A stretch of DNA of 64,000 nucleotides, from positions 1 through 64,000 of the forward strand of contig NZ_QTPO01000037.1 in the NCBI RefSeq assembly GCF_003853645.1, written 5' to 3'. This document shows positions 34,561 through 42,569 of this stretch, in pieces. The notes below the pieces were generated by a model. The model made no database searches, had not been told where the DNA came from, and saw only the letters and a list, made by a program, of their open reading frames with translations. Origin of the DNA: Burkholderia sp. Bp9143 (lineage in GTDB: Bacteria; Pseudomonadota; Gammaproteobacteria; Burkholderiales; Burkholderiaceae). Position 1 is the first letter of the stretch, and every line of letters begins with the position of its first letter. Both the position numbers and the translations under genes were made by a program.

Positions 34561-36759
34561 TCAGCGGAAAATCTTCAGCCAGTCGAACAGGCCGGGGTGC
34601 GGACGCCGCCGCGGTGCCGGCACCGGTGCACTGCGCGGCCGGAAGTCGGGCGAGAACTGCACTTGCGGGTCGATCGCACGCGCTCGCAGCGCCGCATCGT
34701 AGAACGAGCCGACGATCGGCAGCGCGCTGTGCGCGCCCGCACCCCAGTAATCGCTGCGCAGCGTCACGTTGCCGTCGTCGAAGCCGACCCACGCGCCGGC
34801 CACCAGTTGCGGATGCATCAGGATGAACCAGCCGTCCGTGTTGTCCTGCGTCGTGCCGGTCTTGCCCGCGACGTCGATGCGAATCCCGTAGCGCGAGCGG
34901 ATGTCGGCCCCGGTCCCGTAATCGACGACGCCGCGCATCACGTCGACCAGCGTCTGTGCCGCGTTCACCGGCAACGCGCGCTCGGGCGGCGCGCTGCCGA
35001 ATGCGGCGAGCACCTTGCCGTCGCGGTCCTCGATGCGCGTGATCATCTGCGGCGCGACGTACACGCCGCGGTTGGCGATCGTCCCGTACGCGGACACCAT
35101 TTCCTTCAGCGTGACGGGGCTCGTACCGAGCGCGAGCGACGGCACCGCGTCGAGCGGACTTTCGCGCACGCCCATCGCGCGTGCGAGCTGCGCGACCCTG
35201 GCCGCGCCTTCGCGCTGCATCACCTGTGCGGTGATGCGGTTGCGTGACAGCGCGAGCGCGTCGCGCAGCGTCATCGGCTCGCCGGTCGGCGGCTCCTCGT
35301 CCGTCGGGTGCCAGACCGCATGCGCGCCGATCGGGATTGCGACAGGACGATCGACGAACGTATCGCCTGGCCGCATGCCGTCCGCGAACGCGGCGCCATA
35401 GACGAACGGCTTGAACGTCGAGCCCGGCTGGCGCCGCGCCTGCACGACGTGATCGAACGGCTCGCTGCCGAAATCGGGGCTGCCGACCCACGCGCGGATC
35501 GCGCCGTTGCGCGGATCGATCGCGACGAAGCCGGCCTGCACCTGCGTCTTGCGCTCGCACAACGCGCGCACGAACGCGTGATTCGCGCCGAGCTGCTTCA
35601 GCGCCGCCATATCGGCGAGTCCCGCGTCGCGCGCAGCGCGATAGTCGGGCGTCTGCCGGATGAAGCCGCGGAACAGGTCGTTGCGCAGCCCGCAGCCGGA
35701 CGGGTTGTGCCACGCGCTGTCGGCGATCGCCTGCAGGCGATCGGTTTGCTGCGTCAGCGCTTGCGTCGCCATGTCCTGCAGCTGCGCATCGAGCGTCGTG
35801 CGCACGACGAGGCCGTCCGAGTAGAGATCGTAGTTGTTGCGGTCGGCCCAGGCGATCAGCCACTTGCGCAACTGCACAGCGAAGTGCGGGGCAGGGCCCG
35901 GCTGCGCGGTCTGCGGCTCGAAGTCGACACGCAGCGGCCGGCGCTGCAATTGCGCGAGCTGCCGCGGCGACAGCATGCCCATCGCGGCCATCCGCTCGAG
36001 CACGATGTTGCGGCGCTGGACCGCGCGCTCCGGATTCAGCACCGGGTTGTAGTAGCTGTTGCCCTTCAGCATCCCGACGAGCGTCGCACTTTCGACGATG
36101 TCGAGCTGGTCCGCCGATTTGCCGAAATAGGTCCGCGCGGCCATCTCGACGCCGTACGCGTTGTACAGGAACGGCACCGTGTTCAGGTAGGTCTCGAGGA
36201 TCTCGTTCTTGCTGTACACCGTCTCGATCTTGAACGCGGTGATCAGTTCCTTCACCTTGCGCGTGAGCGTCGGCGCGCGGCCGACTTCGTCCGGATACAG
36301 GTTGCGCGCGAGCTGCTGGGTGATCGTCGAGCCACCCTGGCGGCTGCCCGAGAACGTATGCAGCCCGGCCGCGAGCGTGCGGCGCAAGTCGATGCCGTGG
36401 TGCGTGTAGAAGCGATGGTCCTCGGTCGCGATCAGCGCGTCGACCATGTGCGGCGAGATCTGCTTGAGCGGCACCCATTCGCGGTTGACGGGCCGGAATT
36501 CGGCGATCAGCTGGCCGTCGGCCGACAGCACGCGCGCGGGACGGTCGATGCGCGCCTTGCGGATGTCGCCGATGCTCGGCGTGAACGGGATGAACGCGAG
36601 CAGGACCAGCAGGCCGAGCAGCGGTATCGCGGCGAGCGTCAGCGCGACGCCGCGGCGGGTCGGATGGCGCAGACGATGCCACGCGCCGGCGCCCAGCGCG
36701 CGGGCGCCGGTACGGCAGCGAAGCCACAGATCTCGAAGAAACGGCACGAAGCGATTCAC
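34561..36759 (-). CDS. Class A penicillin-binding protein 1A-type
   Basis: 732 residues. Cytoplasmic basic N-terminus, one membrane anchor (residues 37-60), glycosyltransferase family 51 domain with catalytic Glu113 in ATEDHRFYTHHGID, GGSTITQQLARNL and KNEILETYLNTV, then a transpeptidase domain with SxxK at 447-450 (PGSTFKPF), SRN at 505-507 and KTGT at 633-636. It polymerises and cross-links peptidoglycan on the outer face of the inner membrane. The C-terminus is short and basic. It is shorter than the main PBP1a of beta-proteobacteria, so it is likely a secondary bifunctional PBP. Confidence 0.93.
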   Translation of the reverse strand: MNRFVPFLRDLWLRCRTGARALGAGAWHRLRHPTRRGVALTLAAIPLLGLLVLLAFIPFTPSIGDIRKARIDRPARVLSADGQLIAEFRPVNREWVPLKQISPHMVDALIATEDHRFYTHHGIDLRRTLAAGLHTFSGSRQGGSTITQQLARNLYPDEVGRAPTLTRKVKELITAFKIETVYSKNEILETYLNTVPFLYNAYGVEMAARTYFGKSADQLDIVESATLVGMLKGNSYYNPVLNPERAVQRRNIVLERMAAMGMLSPRQLAQLQRRPLRVDFEPQTAQPGPAPHFAVQLRKWLIAWADRNNYDLYSDGLVVRTTLDAQLQDMATQALTQQTDRLQAIADSAWHNPSGCGLRNDLFRGFIRQTPDYRAARDAGLADMAALKQLGANHAFVRALCERKTQVQAGFVAIDPRNGAIRAWVGSPDFGSEPFDHVVQARRQPGSTFKPFVYGAAFADGMRPGDTFVDRPVAIPIGAHAVWHPTDEEPPTGEPMTLRDALALSRNRITAQVMQREGAARVAQLARAMGVRESPLDAVPSLALGTSPVTLKEMVSAYGTIANRGVYVAPQMITRIEDRDGKVLAAFGSAPPERALPVNAAQTLVDVMRGVVDYGTGADIRSRYGIRIDVAGKTGTTQDNTDGWFILMHPQLVAGAWVGFDDGNVTLRSDYWGAGAHSALPIVGSFYDAALRARAIDPQVQFSPDFRPRSAPVPAPRRRPHPGLFDWLKIFR

Positions 36760-36856
36760 GGCGGCAGGAGCGCGATCGGAAAAGGCGCGATCCTAGCAAA
36801 CCGCGCGGCGCTGCCTGTGGCCAAAACGCCCGTTTTCTTGCAGGAGTTACAGACGA

Positions 36857-38410
36857 TTACGTTTGTTGCCCGCGGACAACCTTTAATCGTATGCGCCGCC
36901 GCGATTCTTCCGATGAATCGGCGCCGGCCGCTTCGCCCACCACATCCGCGAGCCGCTGCGCGGCCGCTTCCATTCTTGCGCGATCGAACCCGCCGAAGCC
37001 GAGCACGAGGCCCGGACGCGCGGTGCCCGGCGCGAACATCGGCGACACCGCGCGCACGGCCACGCCCGCCTGTGCGGCGCGCGCCACCACGTCGAGATCG
37101 TCGATCCCTGCCGCGAGCCACAGCACGACGTGCATCCCCTGATCGCCTGGCTGCACCCACGCGCGCTCGCGCGGCAGCCGCGCGCCGAGCGTGTCGATCA
37201 GCAGCGCGCGCTGTTCCGCGTAGACGCCGCGTACGCGGCGAATGTGGCGGTCGAGATGGCCTTCCGCGATGAAGGCGGCGAGCACGTGCTGATCGGCGGT
37301 CGGCGCGTGACGATCCATCAGCACGCGCGCGCCGCAGAACGCGGGCACGAGGTCGTCGGGCGCGATCACGTAGCCGAGCCGCAGCGACGGGAACAGGATC
37401 TTGCTGAACGTGCCGAGATAGACGACGCGGTCGGGATCGAGCCCTTGCAGCGACGGAAACGGATAGCCTTCGTAGCGCAGCTCGCTGTCGTAATCGTCCT
37501 CGACCACCCACGCGCGATGCGTGCGTGCCCAGCCGAGCAGCGCGTTGCGCCGCGCCATGCTCATCGGCATCCCGAGCGGGTACTGGTGCGACGGCGTGAC
37601 GAACGCCGCGCGTGCGTCCGGCGCGAGACGGATGCCGGCCTCGACGTCGATGCCGTCCGCGTCGACCGGCACGCGGACCATCGCGTCGCGCCGCCCGGTG
37701 CTCTCGAGCAGCGCGGTGATGCCGCGATAGGCGGGATTCTCGACCCACGCGCGATCGTTCGGGCCGAGCAGTACCTGGCTCGCGAGGTGCAGTCCCTGTT
37801 GCGTGCCGCTCGTGATGACGACCTGATCGGCGCTGCAGCGCACCGAGCGCGAGCGGCGCACGTAATCGGCGATCGCTTCGCGCAGCGGCAACGCGCCTTG
37901 CGGATCCGCATAACCGGACGGCGCGCCGGCGCCGCGGGCGCGCAGACGGTTGCCGAGCCGGCGCCAGATGTCGTCGGGCGCGGTGAGCCCGACCGGCACC
38001 GAGATCGCGAACGGTGCGGCCGGCAGCGGACGGAATTCGCGGGCGATCCGCGCGAACGTCGCGGCCGGTTCGGGGAGGCCGGCGTGTGCGGCGCGCTGGC
38101 GGGCGGCGGATGGTTCGCCAGCCTGCGGCGACGGCTCGGCCAGCGCGTTCGCGACCCGCGTGCCGGCGCCGCCGCGCGACTCAAGGAAGCCTTCGGCGAC
38201 GAGCTGCGCATACGCGTCGACGACGGTGCCGCGCGCGACCTGGAGCGATGCCGCGAGCAGCCGCGTGGACGGCAGCGTGTCGCCGGGCCGCACGTCGCCG
38301 TGGCGCACCGCGTCGCGCAACGCCTGCGCGAGCTGGCGGCTCAGGTCGCCGGCTGCGCGGTCGAGCGCGCCGAGCGACGGGATTTCGACGATCCGTGCGG
38401 TTCTGGCCAT
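36857..38410 (-). CDS. MocR/PdxR-type regulator (GntR + aminotransferase fold)
   Basis: 517 residues. The GntR winged helix-turn-helix occupies residues 15-85 (VRPGDTLPSTRLLAASLQVA), and a fold-type I aminotransferase-like domain follows from about 130. The PLP lysine is Lys337 in GTFSKILFPSLRLGY; TSGTQQGLHL and VVEDDYDSELRY bind the cofactor. MocR proteins are PLP-dependent regulators, not enzymes. It is divergent from a PaiB-like gene 127 bp away, its probable target. Confidence 0.9.
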   Translation of the reverse strand: MARTARIVEIPSLGALDRAAGDLSRQLAQALRDAVRHGDVRPGDTLPSTRLLAASLQVARGTVVDAYAQLVAEGFLESRGGAGTRVANALAEPSPQAGEPSAARQRAAHAGLPEPAATFARIAREFRPLPAAPFAISVPVGLTAPDDIWRRLGNRLRARGAGAPSGYADPQGALPLREAIADYVRRSRSVRCSADQVVITSGTQQGLHLASQVLLGPNDRAWVENPAYRGITALLESTGRRDAMVRVPVDADGIDVEAGIRLAPDARAAFVTPSHQYPLGMPMSMARRNALLGWARTHRAWVVEDDYDSELRYEGYPFPSLQGLDPDRVVYLGTFSKILFPSLRLGYVIAPDDLVPAFCGARVLMDRHAPTADQHVLAAFIAEGHLDRHIRRVRGVYAEQRALLIDTLGARLPRERAWVQPGDQGMHVVLWLAAGIDDLDVVARAAQAGVAVRAVSPMFAPGTARPGLVLGFGGFDRARMEAAAQRLADVVGEAAGADSSEESRRRIRLKVVRGQQT

Positions 38411-38537
38411 GATTCTGGTCTGCTGAAATTGTTCGAAACCGGCTCTACAGCATAAACCAGTTAGCGATCACAATCTGCACATGGCGGGCCGGTTTCCGGC
38501 CCGCTCCTTCCGAACCCTGTCCGACCGTGGAGCCGCC

Positions 38538-39176
38538 ATGTATGTCCCCGCCGATTTCGCCGAATCCCGTCCCGACGTGCTGCGCGAACTGATCGTCCAG
38601 CATCCGTTCGGCACCCTGGTCACGCACGGGAAGGGCGGGCTCGACGCGAATCACCTCCCGTTCGAACTGCTGCCGGGCGACGGCGGCCTCGGCGAGCTGC
38701 ATGCGCACGTCGCGCGCGCGAATCCGGTCTGGCAGGCGGTCGCGGACGGCGACGAAGTGCTCGTGATCTTCCGCGCCGGCGACGCGTACATCTCCCCGAA
38801 CTGGTACCCGAGCAAGCACGTCGCGCATCGGCAGGTGCCGACGTGGAACTACGTGGTCGTGCATGCGCACGGCCGCATCACCGTGCGCGACGACGAGAAG
38901 TTCGTGCGCGGCGTGGTCGCGCGGCTGACGCGTACGCACGAGGCATCGCAGCCGGCGCCGTGGAAGATGGCCGACGCGCCGAAGGAATATCTCGACACGA
39001 TGCTGCAGTCGATCGTCGGGCTGCAGATCGAGATCACGCGGCTCGTCGGCAAGCGCAAGCTCGGGCAGAACAAGGCGGTCGACGATATTCGCGGTGCGGG
39101 CGACGCGCTGATCGCGGACGGGAGTCTCGCGATCGGGGAGGCGATGCTGGCGGAGGCGGACCGCAAGAATGAATAG
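38538..39176 (+). CDS. PaiB-like FMN-binding protein
   Basis: 212 residues from ATG at 38538 (MYVPADFAESRPDVLRELI). The split-barrel flavin fold of the PaiB family is recognisable: HPFGTLVTHGKGGLDANHLP, SPNWYPSKHVAHRQVPTWNY, and the C-terminal QIEITRLVGKRKLGQNKA. In Bacillus PaiB is a negative regulator of sporulation and protease genes; in proteobacteria the role is unclear, probably a flavin- or heme-binding redox or detoxification protein. It is divergent from the MocR regulator. Confidence 0.88.
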   Translation: MYVPADFAESRPDVLRELIVQHPFGTLVTHGKGGLDANHLPFELLPGDGGLGELHAHVARANPVWQAVADGDEVLVIFRAGDAYISPNWYPSKHVAHRQVPTWNYVVVHAHGRITVRDDEKFVRGVVARLTRTHEASQPAPWKMADAPKEYLDTMLQSIVGLQIEITRLVGKRKLGQNKAVDDIRGAGDALIADGSLAIGEAMLAEADRKNE

Positions 39177-39333
39177 TCTTGCGGTCGCGAGGTGAGGGGC
39201 TCCTCGCCTGGACCACAACACCGCGCAAGTGTCGCTTATGCGCGGACGGGTTTTCCTCGACGCGTCCGAACCTTGTAGGGCCAATACACATGCCGGTGAA
39301 GGAAGGCGGCACGTGTCGTACAGGTCAGGCGAT

Positions 39334-39651
39334 TCATTTCATGACGTAATCGACAATGTATAGGGCGGCGGTCACGAAGAGAATCGCGGCACTCCATAGT
39401 GCCCATGTTCTAGTGGGCCAACGCTTCCAGGCAATGGCGTTGAGCGTGCCGAAAGCGATCGCGGGACCAAAAAAATACGAAATCAATATTGGTGCAATCC
39501 ACCACGGCGTCGGGCATTTGTCCAGTTCATGGCAGCCTGTGGCGATATGGTTAGGTTTGACCAAGGGAACGCGGCTGAGCGCATAGACAAATACCCATGC
39601 GACCAGCAGACCGAACAAAAAGCCGCAGAGCGATATCGCAAGCCGTTTCAC
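39334..39651 (-). CDS. Small three-helix membrane protein, candidate immunity protein to Tae4-type amidase
   Basis: 105 residues from GTG at 39651, whose bases overlap the amidase stop codon in a GTGA arrangement, giving translational coupling; a TTG 12 bases earlier is the alternative start. Three hydrophobic segments: about residues 5-25, 48-70 and 80-100. Positive charges (KRL, KRWPTR) place the 22-residue loop after helix 1, with two cysteines (GCHELDKC), in the periplasm, where the amidase acts. Known Tae4 immunity proteins (Tai4) are soluble and secreted; this one is not similar to them as far as I can see. The immunity role rests on position and coupling only. GC is visibly lower than surroundings. 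Confidence 0.65.
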   Translation of the reverse strand: MKRLAISLCGFLFGLLVAWVFVYALSRVPLVKPNHIATGCHELDKCPTPWWIAPILISYFFGPAIAFGTLNAIAWKRWPTRTWALWSAAILFVTAALYIVDYVMK

Positions 39652-40280
39652 TTGATTTCCCAAAATAGGATTTGCTTCGAGCCGCCAAGGTCAGAATACG
39701 ATGCGTCGCCGAGTATGGTCGCGCCTTGACGAACAGACCTGGCGCCAAAGTAACGCCCCCATGTCGCGAACCCGCTCCAAAATCCGCTGACCGTCAAGCG
39801 AGATCCGTTCCACAGATCAATGTGGCCGCCACTCGCGTTCTCGGTCGATTCGCCGCTGCGCGTCCAGTACCTTGAGAACTGGATGATACCGGTGCGGCCT
39901 TTGACCTTCGCCTCCCAATCCTCCCCGGTAATGTTTTCAGCTTTGGGAAGACCTGCGAACGGCTGTAGCTGCAACCATGCGCCCAGCTCATCAGCGCGCG
40001 TCGCCGTGGGTTTCCCGTCAAGCAGGATACGGCCGATCGTCTTTGCGCCCGACATCGGTCTGACGTTCTTTGCATTGAACGATTTCATTCCGACACCGAC
40101 GCGGTGCAGAGTGACGCTGACGCGAATGGCGCATTGATTGGTATACGCCGGGTTGTCGAACGGATTGCCGGACGGGTAGTTGTCCCAAAGCTCTTGGAAG
40201 GTGACGCCTGCCAATGGCACCTCTTTCTCTGAATCTTTGGTGTCGGTAGTGCGAACTTTCGTGGGGCCGGTATGTGGCAT
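39648..40280 (-). CDS. tae4: Type VI secretion amidase effector 4 (Tae4) family protein
   Basis: 210 residues from ATG at 40280 with a GGGGAA ribosome site (a TTG one codon earlier is possible). The Tae4 signature NPFDNPAYTNQCAIRVSVTL carries catalytic Cys50, and His153 with Asp155 sit in GGHIDLWNGSRLT. The C-terminus ILGDASYSDLGGSKQILFWEI is also characteristic. Tae4 proteins cut peptidoglycan peptide cross-links (D-Glu to mDAP amide bond) in the periplasm of rival bacteria after T6SS delivery. There is no signal peptide, as expected for a T6SS cargo. The gene starts 3 bases after the PAAR stop codon and overlaps the next gene. Confidence 0.9.
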   Translation of the reverse strand: MPHTGPTKVRTTDTKDSEKEVPLAGVTFQELWDNYPSGNPFDNPAYTNQCAIRVSVTLHRVGVGMKSFNAKNVRPMSGAKTIGRILLDGKPTATRADELGAWLQLQPFAGLPKAENITGEDWEAKVKGRTGIIQFSRYWTRSGESTENASGGHIDLWNGSRLTVSGFWSGFATWGRYFGARSVRQGATILGDASYSDLGGSKQILFWEIK

Positions 40281-40283
40281 CAA

Positions 40284-40838
40284 CTATTCCCCACTTTGCT
40301 TCGAGAGCGCGTCATCGCCCCAGTAGACGGTGTAATCACTTGCCTCGTCGCCGGTATGGATGCGAGGTAGTTTGCCGCTTGCATCAAGACGCCCGAAATG
40401 CATTCGACCGTCAGAGGTTTCGATATAGTAGGGCAGCCCTTCTGTTACCTCGTTGGTCACCCTAACCAGCTCGTCGAAAGTGCCTTTCCTGACAGATATG
40501 ATCTTGCCTGTTCGCGTGCGGCTCGAAACGACTTCCCCGAGACCCTTTATTCCATCGTTGCACCAGGCTTCGCCGGCAAGCAATGCAACGATGCGCGGCG
40601 GAGTTGCGCAGCCGCAAATGACTACATCATTATCCAGCGCGACCTCCCCCCGGAACTTGATTCGGTATGGGCCCCCGGCTTTCGCGATGGTGCCGACGCT
40701 TTGGCATGCGGTGCAGAATGCGCTACCCTCAATCAGGGCGGCTTGATGGCCGTGTACAACGAACGGCGGACCGTCGTATGCGGTAACTGTCCCGCCGCTT
40801 GAAAGACCATCGCCAACGACTGCAATTCTTCTTTTCAT
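40284..40838 (-). CDS. PAAR-domain spike-tip protein with C-terminal adaptor-like extension
   Basis: 184 residues from ATG at 40838 with AGAGGG upstream. Residues 1-95 form a PAAR domain: VVGDGLSSGGTVTAY, GHQAALIEGSAFCTACQ, and DNDVVICGCATPP, with His, Cys residues suited to the single zinc at the tip. Residues about 110-180 (FDELVRVTNEVTEGLPYYIE, then RLDASGKLPRIHTGDEASDY) resemble the transthyretin-like extension found on some VgrG and PAAR proteins, where it docks effectors. PAAR proteins cap the VgrG spike of the type VI secretion system. With tae4 directly downstream this is a delivery-plus-cargo pair; no other T6SS gene is in the window. Confidence 0.88.
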   Translation of the reverse strand: MKRRIAVVGDGLSSGGTVTAYDGPPFVVHGHQAALIEGSAFCTACQSVGTIAKAGGPYRIKFRGEVALDNDVVICGCATPPRIVALLAGEAWCNDGIKGLGEVVSSRTRTGKIISVRKGTFDELVRVTNEVTEGLPYYIETSDGRMHFGRLDASGKLPRIHTGDEASDYTVYWGDDALSKQSGE

Positions 40839-41027
40839 TGATCGGCCCTCTCGGAAAGCCGTAATCGTAGCCGCGTGGCGCGACAGCTCATCTTGATATT
40901 GACAGGGTTCGTTGAAACGGCAAATCTGAATCAGCAACCACCGAGAAGGAAATCACACGCTGCGGGTGATGAATCCGAGGTGCGTTCACCGTTTCCGACG
41001 CGGTTTCCGCACGACCACCGTTGCCAC

Positions 41028-41600
41028 CTATTGCGGCCGTTTTCCGCCTTCTCCCGCCTGCGCCAGCGCCCCGCGAATCGCCGCTTCCGTCTTGTCATAC
41101 CCGCCCTCGCCATACCGCGTATAGACGACCTTCCCGTTCGCGTCGATCAGATAAAGCGCGGGCCAGTACTGGTTGCCGTACGCGCGCCACGTGTCGTAGC
41201 GGTTGTCCTGCGCGACCGGATACTGGATGCCGAAGCGCTTGACCGCATCGGCGACGTTCTTCGCATCGCGTTCGAACGGATACTCGGGCGTATGCACGCC
41301 CACCACGACGAGCCCCTGGTCGCGATACTTCCGGTACCAGTCGTTCACGTACGGAATCGTGTGAATGCAGTTGATGCACGAGTACGTCCAGAAATCGACC
41401 AGCACGACCTTGCCGCGCAGCTGGTCGAGCTTGAGCGGCGCGCTGTTGTGCCAGCGCTCGATGCCGGTGAAGTCGGGTGCCGGCGTGCCGGCCAGCGAGG
41501 CGGTCATGCCCGCGTCGTCGCGGGTGCCGGCGAACGCGGCGAGGCCGGCCGTGGCGGCGAGGGCGATCACGAGGGCGGCGGTCTTGAGTCTGGTCGGCAT
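41028..41600 (-). CDS. Exported TlpA/DipZ-like thiol-disulfide oxidoreductase
   Basis: 190 residues. Signal sequence MPTRLKTAALVIALAATAGLAAFAG, then a thioredoxin fold of the AhpC-TSA/TlpA type. The active site is C75xxC78 in DFWTYSCINCIHTIPYVNDW, the YSCINC form found in DipZ-related proteins and not the WCGPC of cytosolic thioredoxin. It probably reduces or isomerises disulfides in the periplasm. The upstream spacer is shared with a divergent two-component system gene, but no functional link is evident. Confidence 0.85.
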   Translation of the reverse strand: MPTRLKTAALVIALAATAGLAAFAGTRDDAGMTASLAGTPAPDFTGIERWHNSAPLKLDQLRGKVVLVDFWTYSCINCIHTIPYVNDWYRKYRDQGLVVVGVHTPEYPFERDAKNVADAVKRFGIQYPVAQDNRYDTWRAYGNQYWPALYLIDANGKVVYTRYGEGGYDKTEAAIRGALAQAGEGGKRPQ

Positions 41601-41742
41601 GGCGGTTCTCCGGTTCGGCCGGCCGCCGCGCGCGTGCGTCGGCCGGACAGGTTTCGACAGCCCTCATTGGGCCGCGCCGACGTATCTGCGATGTGTCCGG
41701 CAAGCCGCGCGTGTGCAATGTTGTATGTCGTCACGGCGGCGC

Positions 41743-41784
41743 GATACATTGGGATACAAACGCGTGCCCGCGGTGCGGTATAAA
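41743..41784 (+). promoter_or_regulatory. Direct repeats plus -10 element before the response regulator gene
   Basis: GATACA occurs at 41743-41748 and 41753-41758, exactly one helical turn apart, and a TATAAA box lies at 41779-41784. Tandem 6-bp sites at 10-bp spacing are the usual layout for OmpR/PhoB-type response regulators, so autoregulation is likely. A reverse-oriented TTGTAT lies 20 bp further left. Confidence 0.55.
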
Positions 41785-41828
41785 AGCGGACATCGCCAGC
41801 CGGAACATCACGCCAACGACACCGACTC

Positions 41829-42569
41829 ATGGACAAGATCGACCACGTACTGATCGTCGACGACGATCGCGCGATCCGCGAACTGATCGCGGACTATCTG
41901 GAGAAGAACGGCATGCGCGTGTCGCTCGCCGCGAACGGCCGCGAGATGCGCAACGTGCTCGACGACGGCGCGCCCGACCTGATCGTGCTCGACCTGATGC
42001 TGCCCGGCGAGGACGGCCTCACGCTGTGCCGCGATCTGCGCGCCGGCAAGTTCCGCACGGTGCCGGTGCTGATGCTGACGGCGCGCGGCGAGGAAACCGA
42101 CCGCATCATCGGCCTCGAGATGGGCGCCGACGACTATCTCGCGAAGCCGTTCGCGGTGCGCGAGCTGCTCGCGCGGATCCGCTCGGTGCTGCGCCGCGCG
42201 CGCATGCTGCCGCCCGGCATGCAGGTGTCGGAGACGGCCGCGATGCTCGCGTTCGGCGAATGGCGGCTCGACACGACGGGGCGTCACCTGCTCGACGCCG
42301 AGGGTACGCTGGTCGCGCTGAGCGGCGCCGAGTACCGGCTGCTGCGCGTGTTCCTCGACAATCCGCAGCGCGTGCTGACACGCGACCAGCTGCTCAACCT
42401 CACGCAGGGACGGCAGTCCGATCCGTTCGACCGGTCGATCGACCTGCTCGTGAGCCGCCTGCGGCAGCGGCTGCGCGACGGCGCACGCGAGCCGCGCTAC
42501 ATCAAGACGCTGCGCAACGAGGGCTACGTGTTCTCGTCGGCGGTGACTGCGGTCGAAGGCGACGCATGA
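41829..42569 (+). CDS. OmpR-family response regulator
   Basis: 246 residues. Receiver domain with acidic pocket (VDDD at 10-13), phospho-acceptor Asp55 in IVLDLMLPG, Thr84 and Lys106 in DYLAKPF; then a winged-helix output domain (LSGAEYRLLRVFLDNPQRVL, RSIDLLVSRLRQRL). The stop codon overlaps the kinase start (ATGA), so the pair is translationally coupled. The stimulus is unknown; tandem GATACA repeats upstream are a likely self-binding site. Confidence 0.93.
   Translation: MDKIDHVLIVDDDRAIRELIADYLEKNGMRVSLAANGREMRNVLDDGAPDLIVLDLMLPGEDGLTLCRDLRAGKFRTVPVLMLTARGEETDRIIGLEMGADDYLAKPFAVRELLARIRSVLRRARMLPPGMQVSETAAMLAFGEWRLDTTGRHLLDAEGTLVALSGAEYRLLRVFLDNPQRVLTRDQLLNLTQGRQSDPFDRSIDLLVSRLRQRLRDGAREPRYIKTLRNEGYVFSSAVTAVEGDA

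Noticed and set aside
39334-40838. Remnant of a full type VI secretion cluster
   Set aside because: No tss structural gene, vgrG or hcp is present on either side; neighbours are a PaiB-like gene and a thioredoxin-like gene, so only an orphan effector module is supported.
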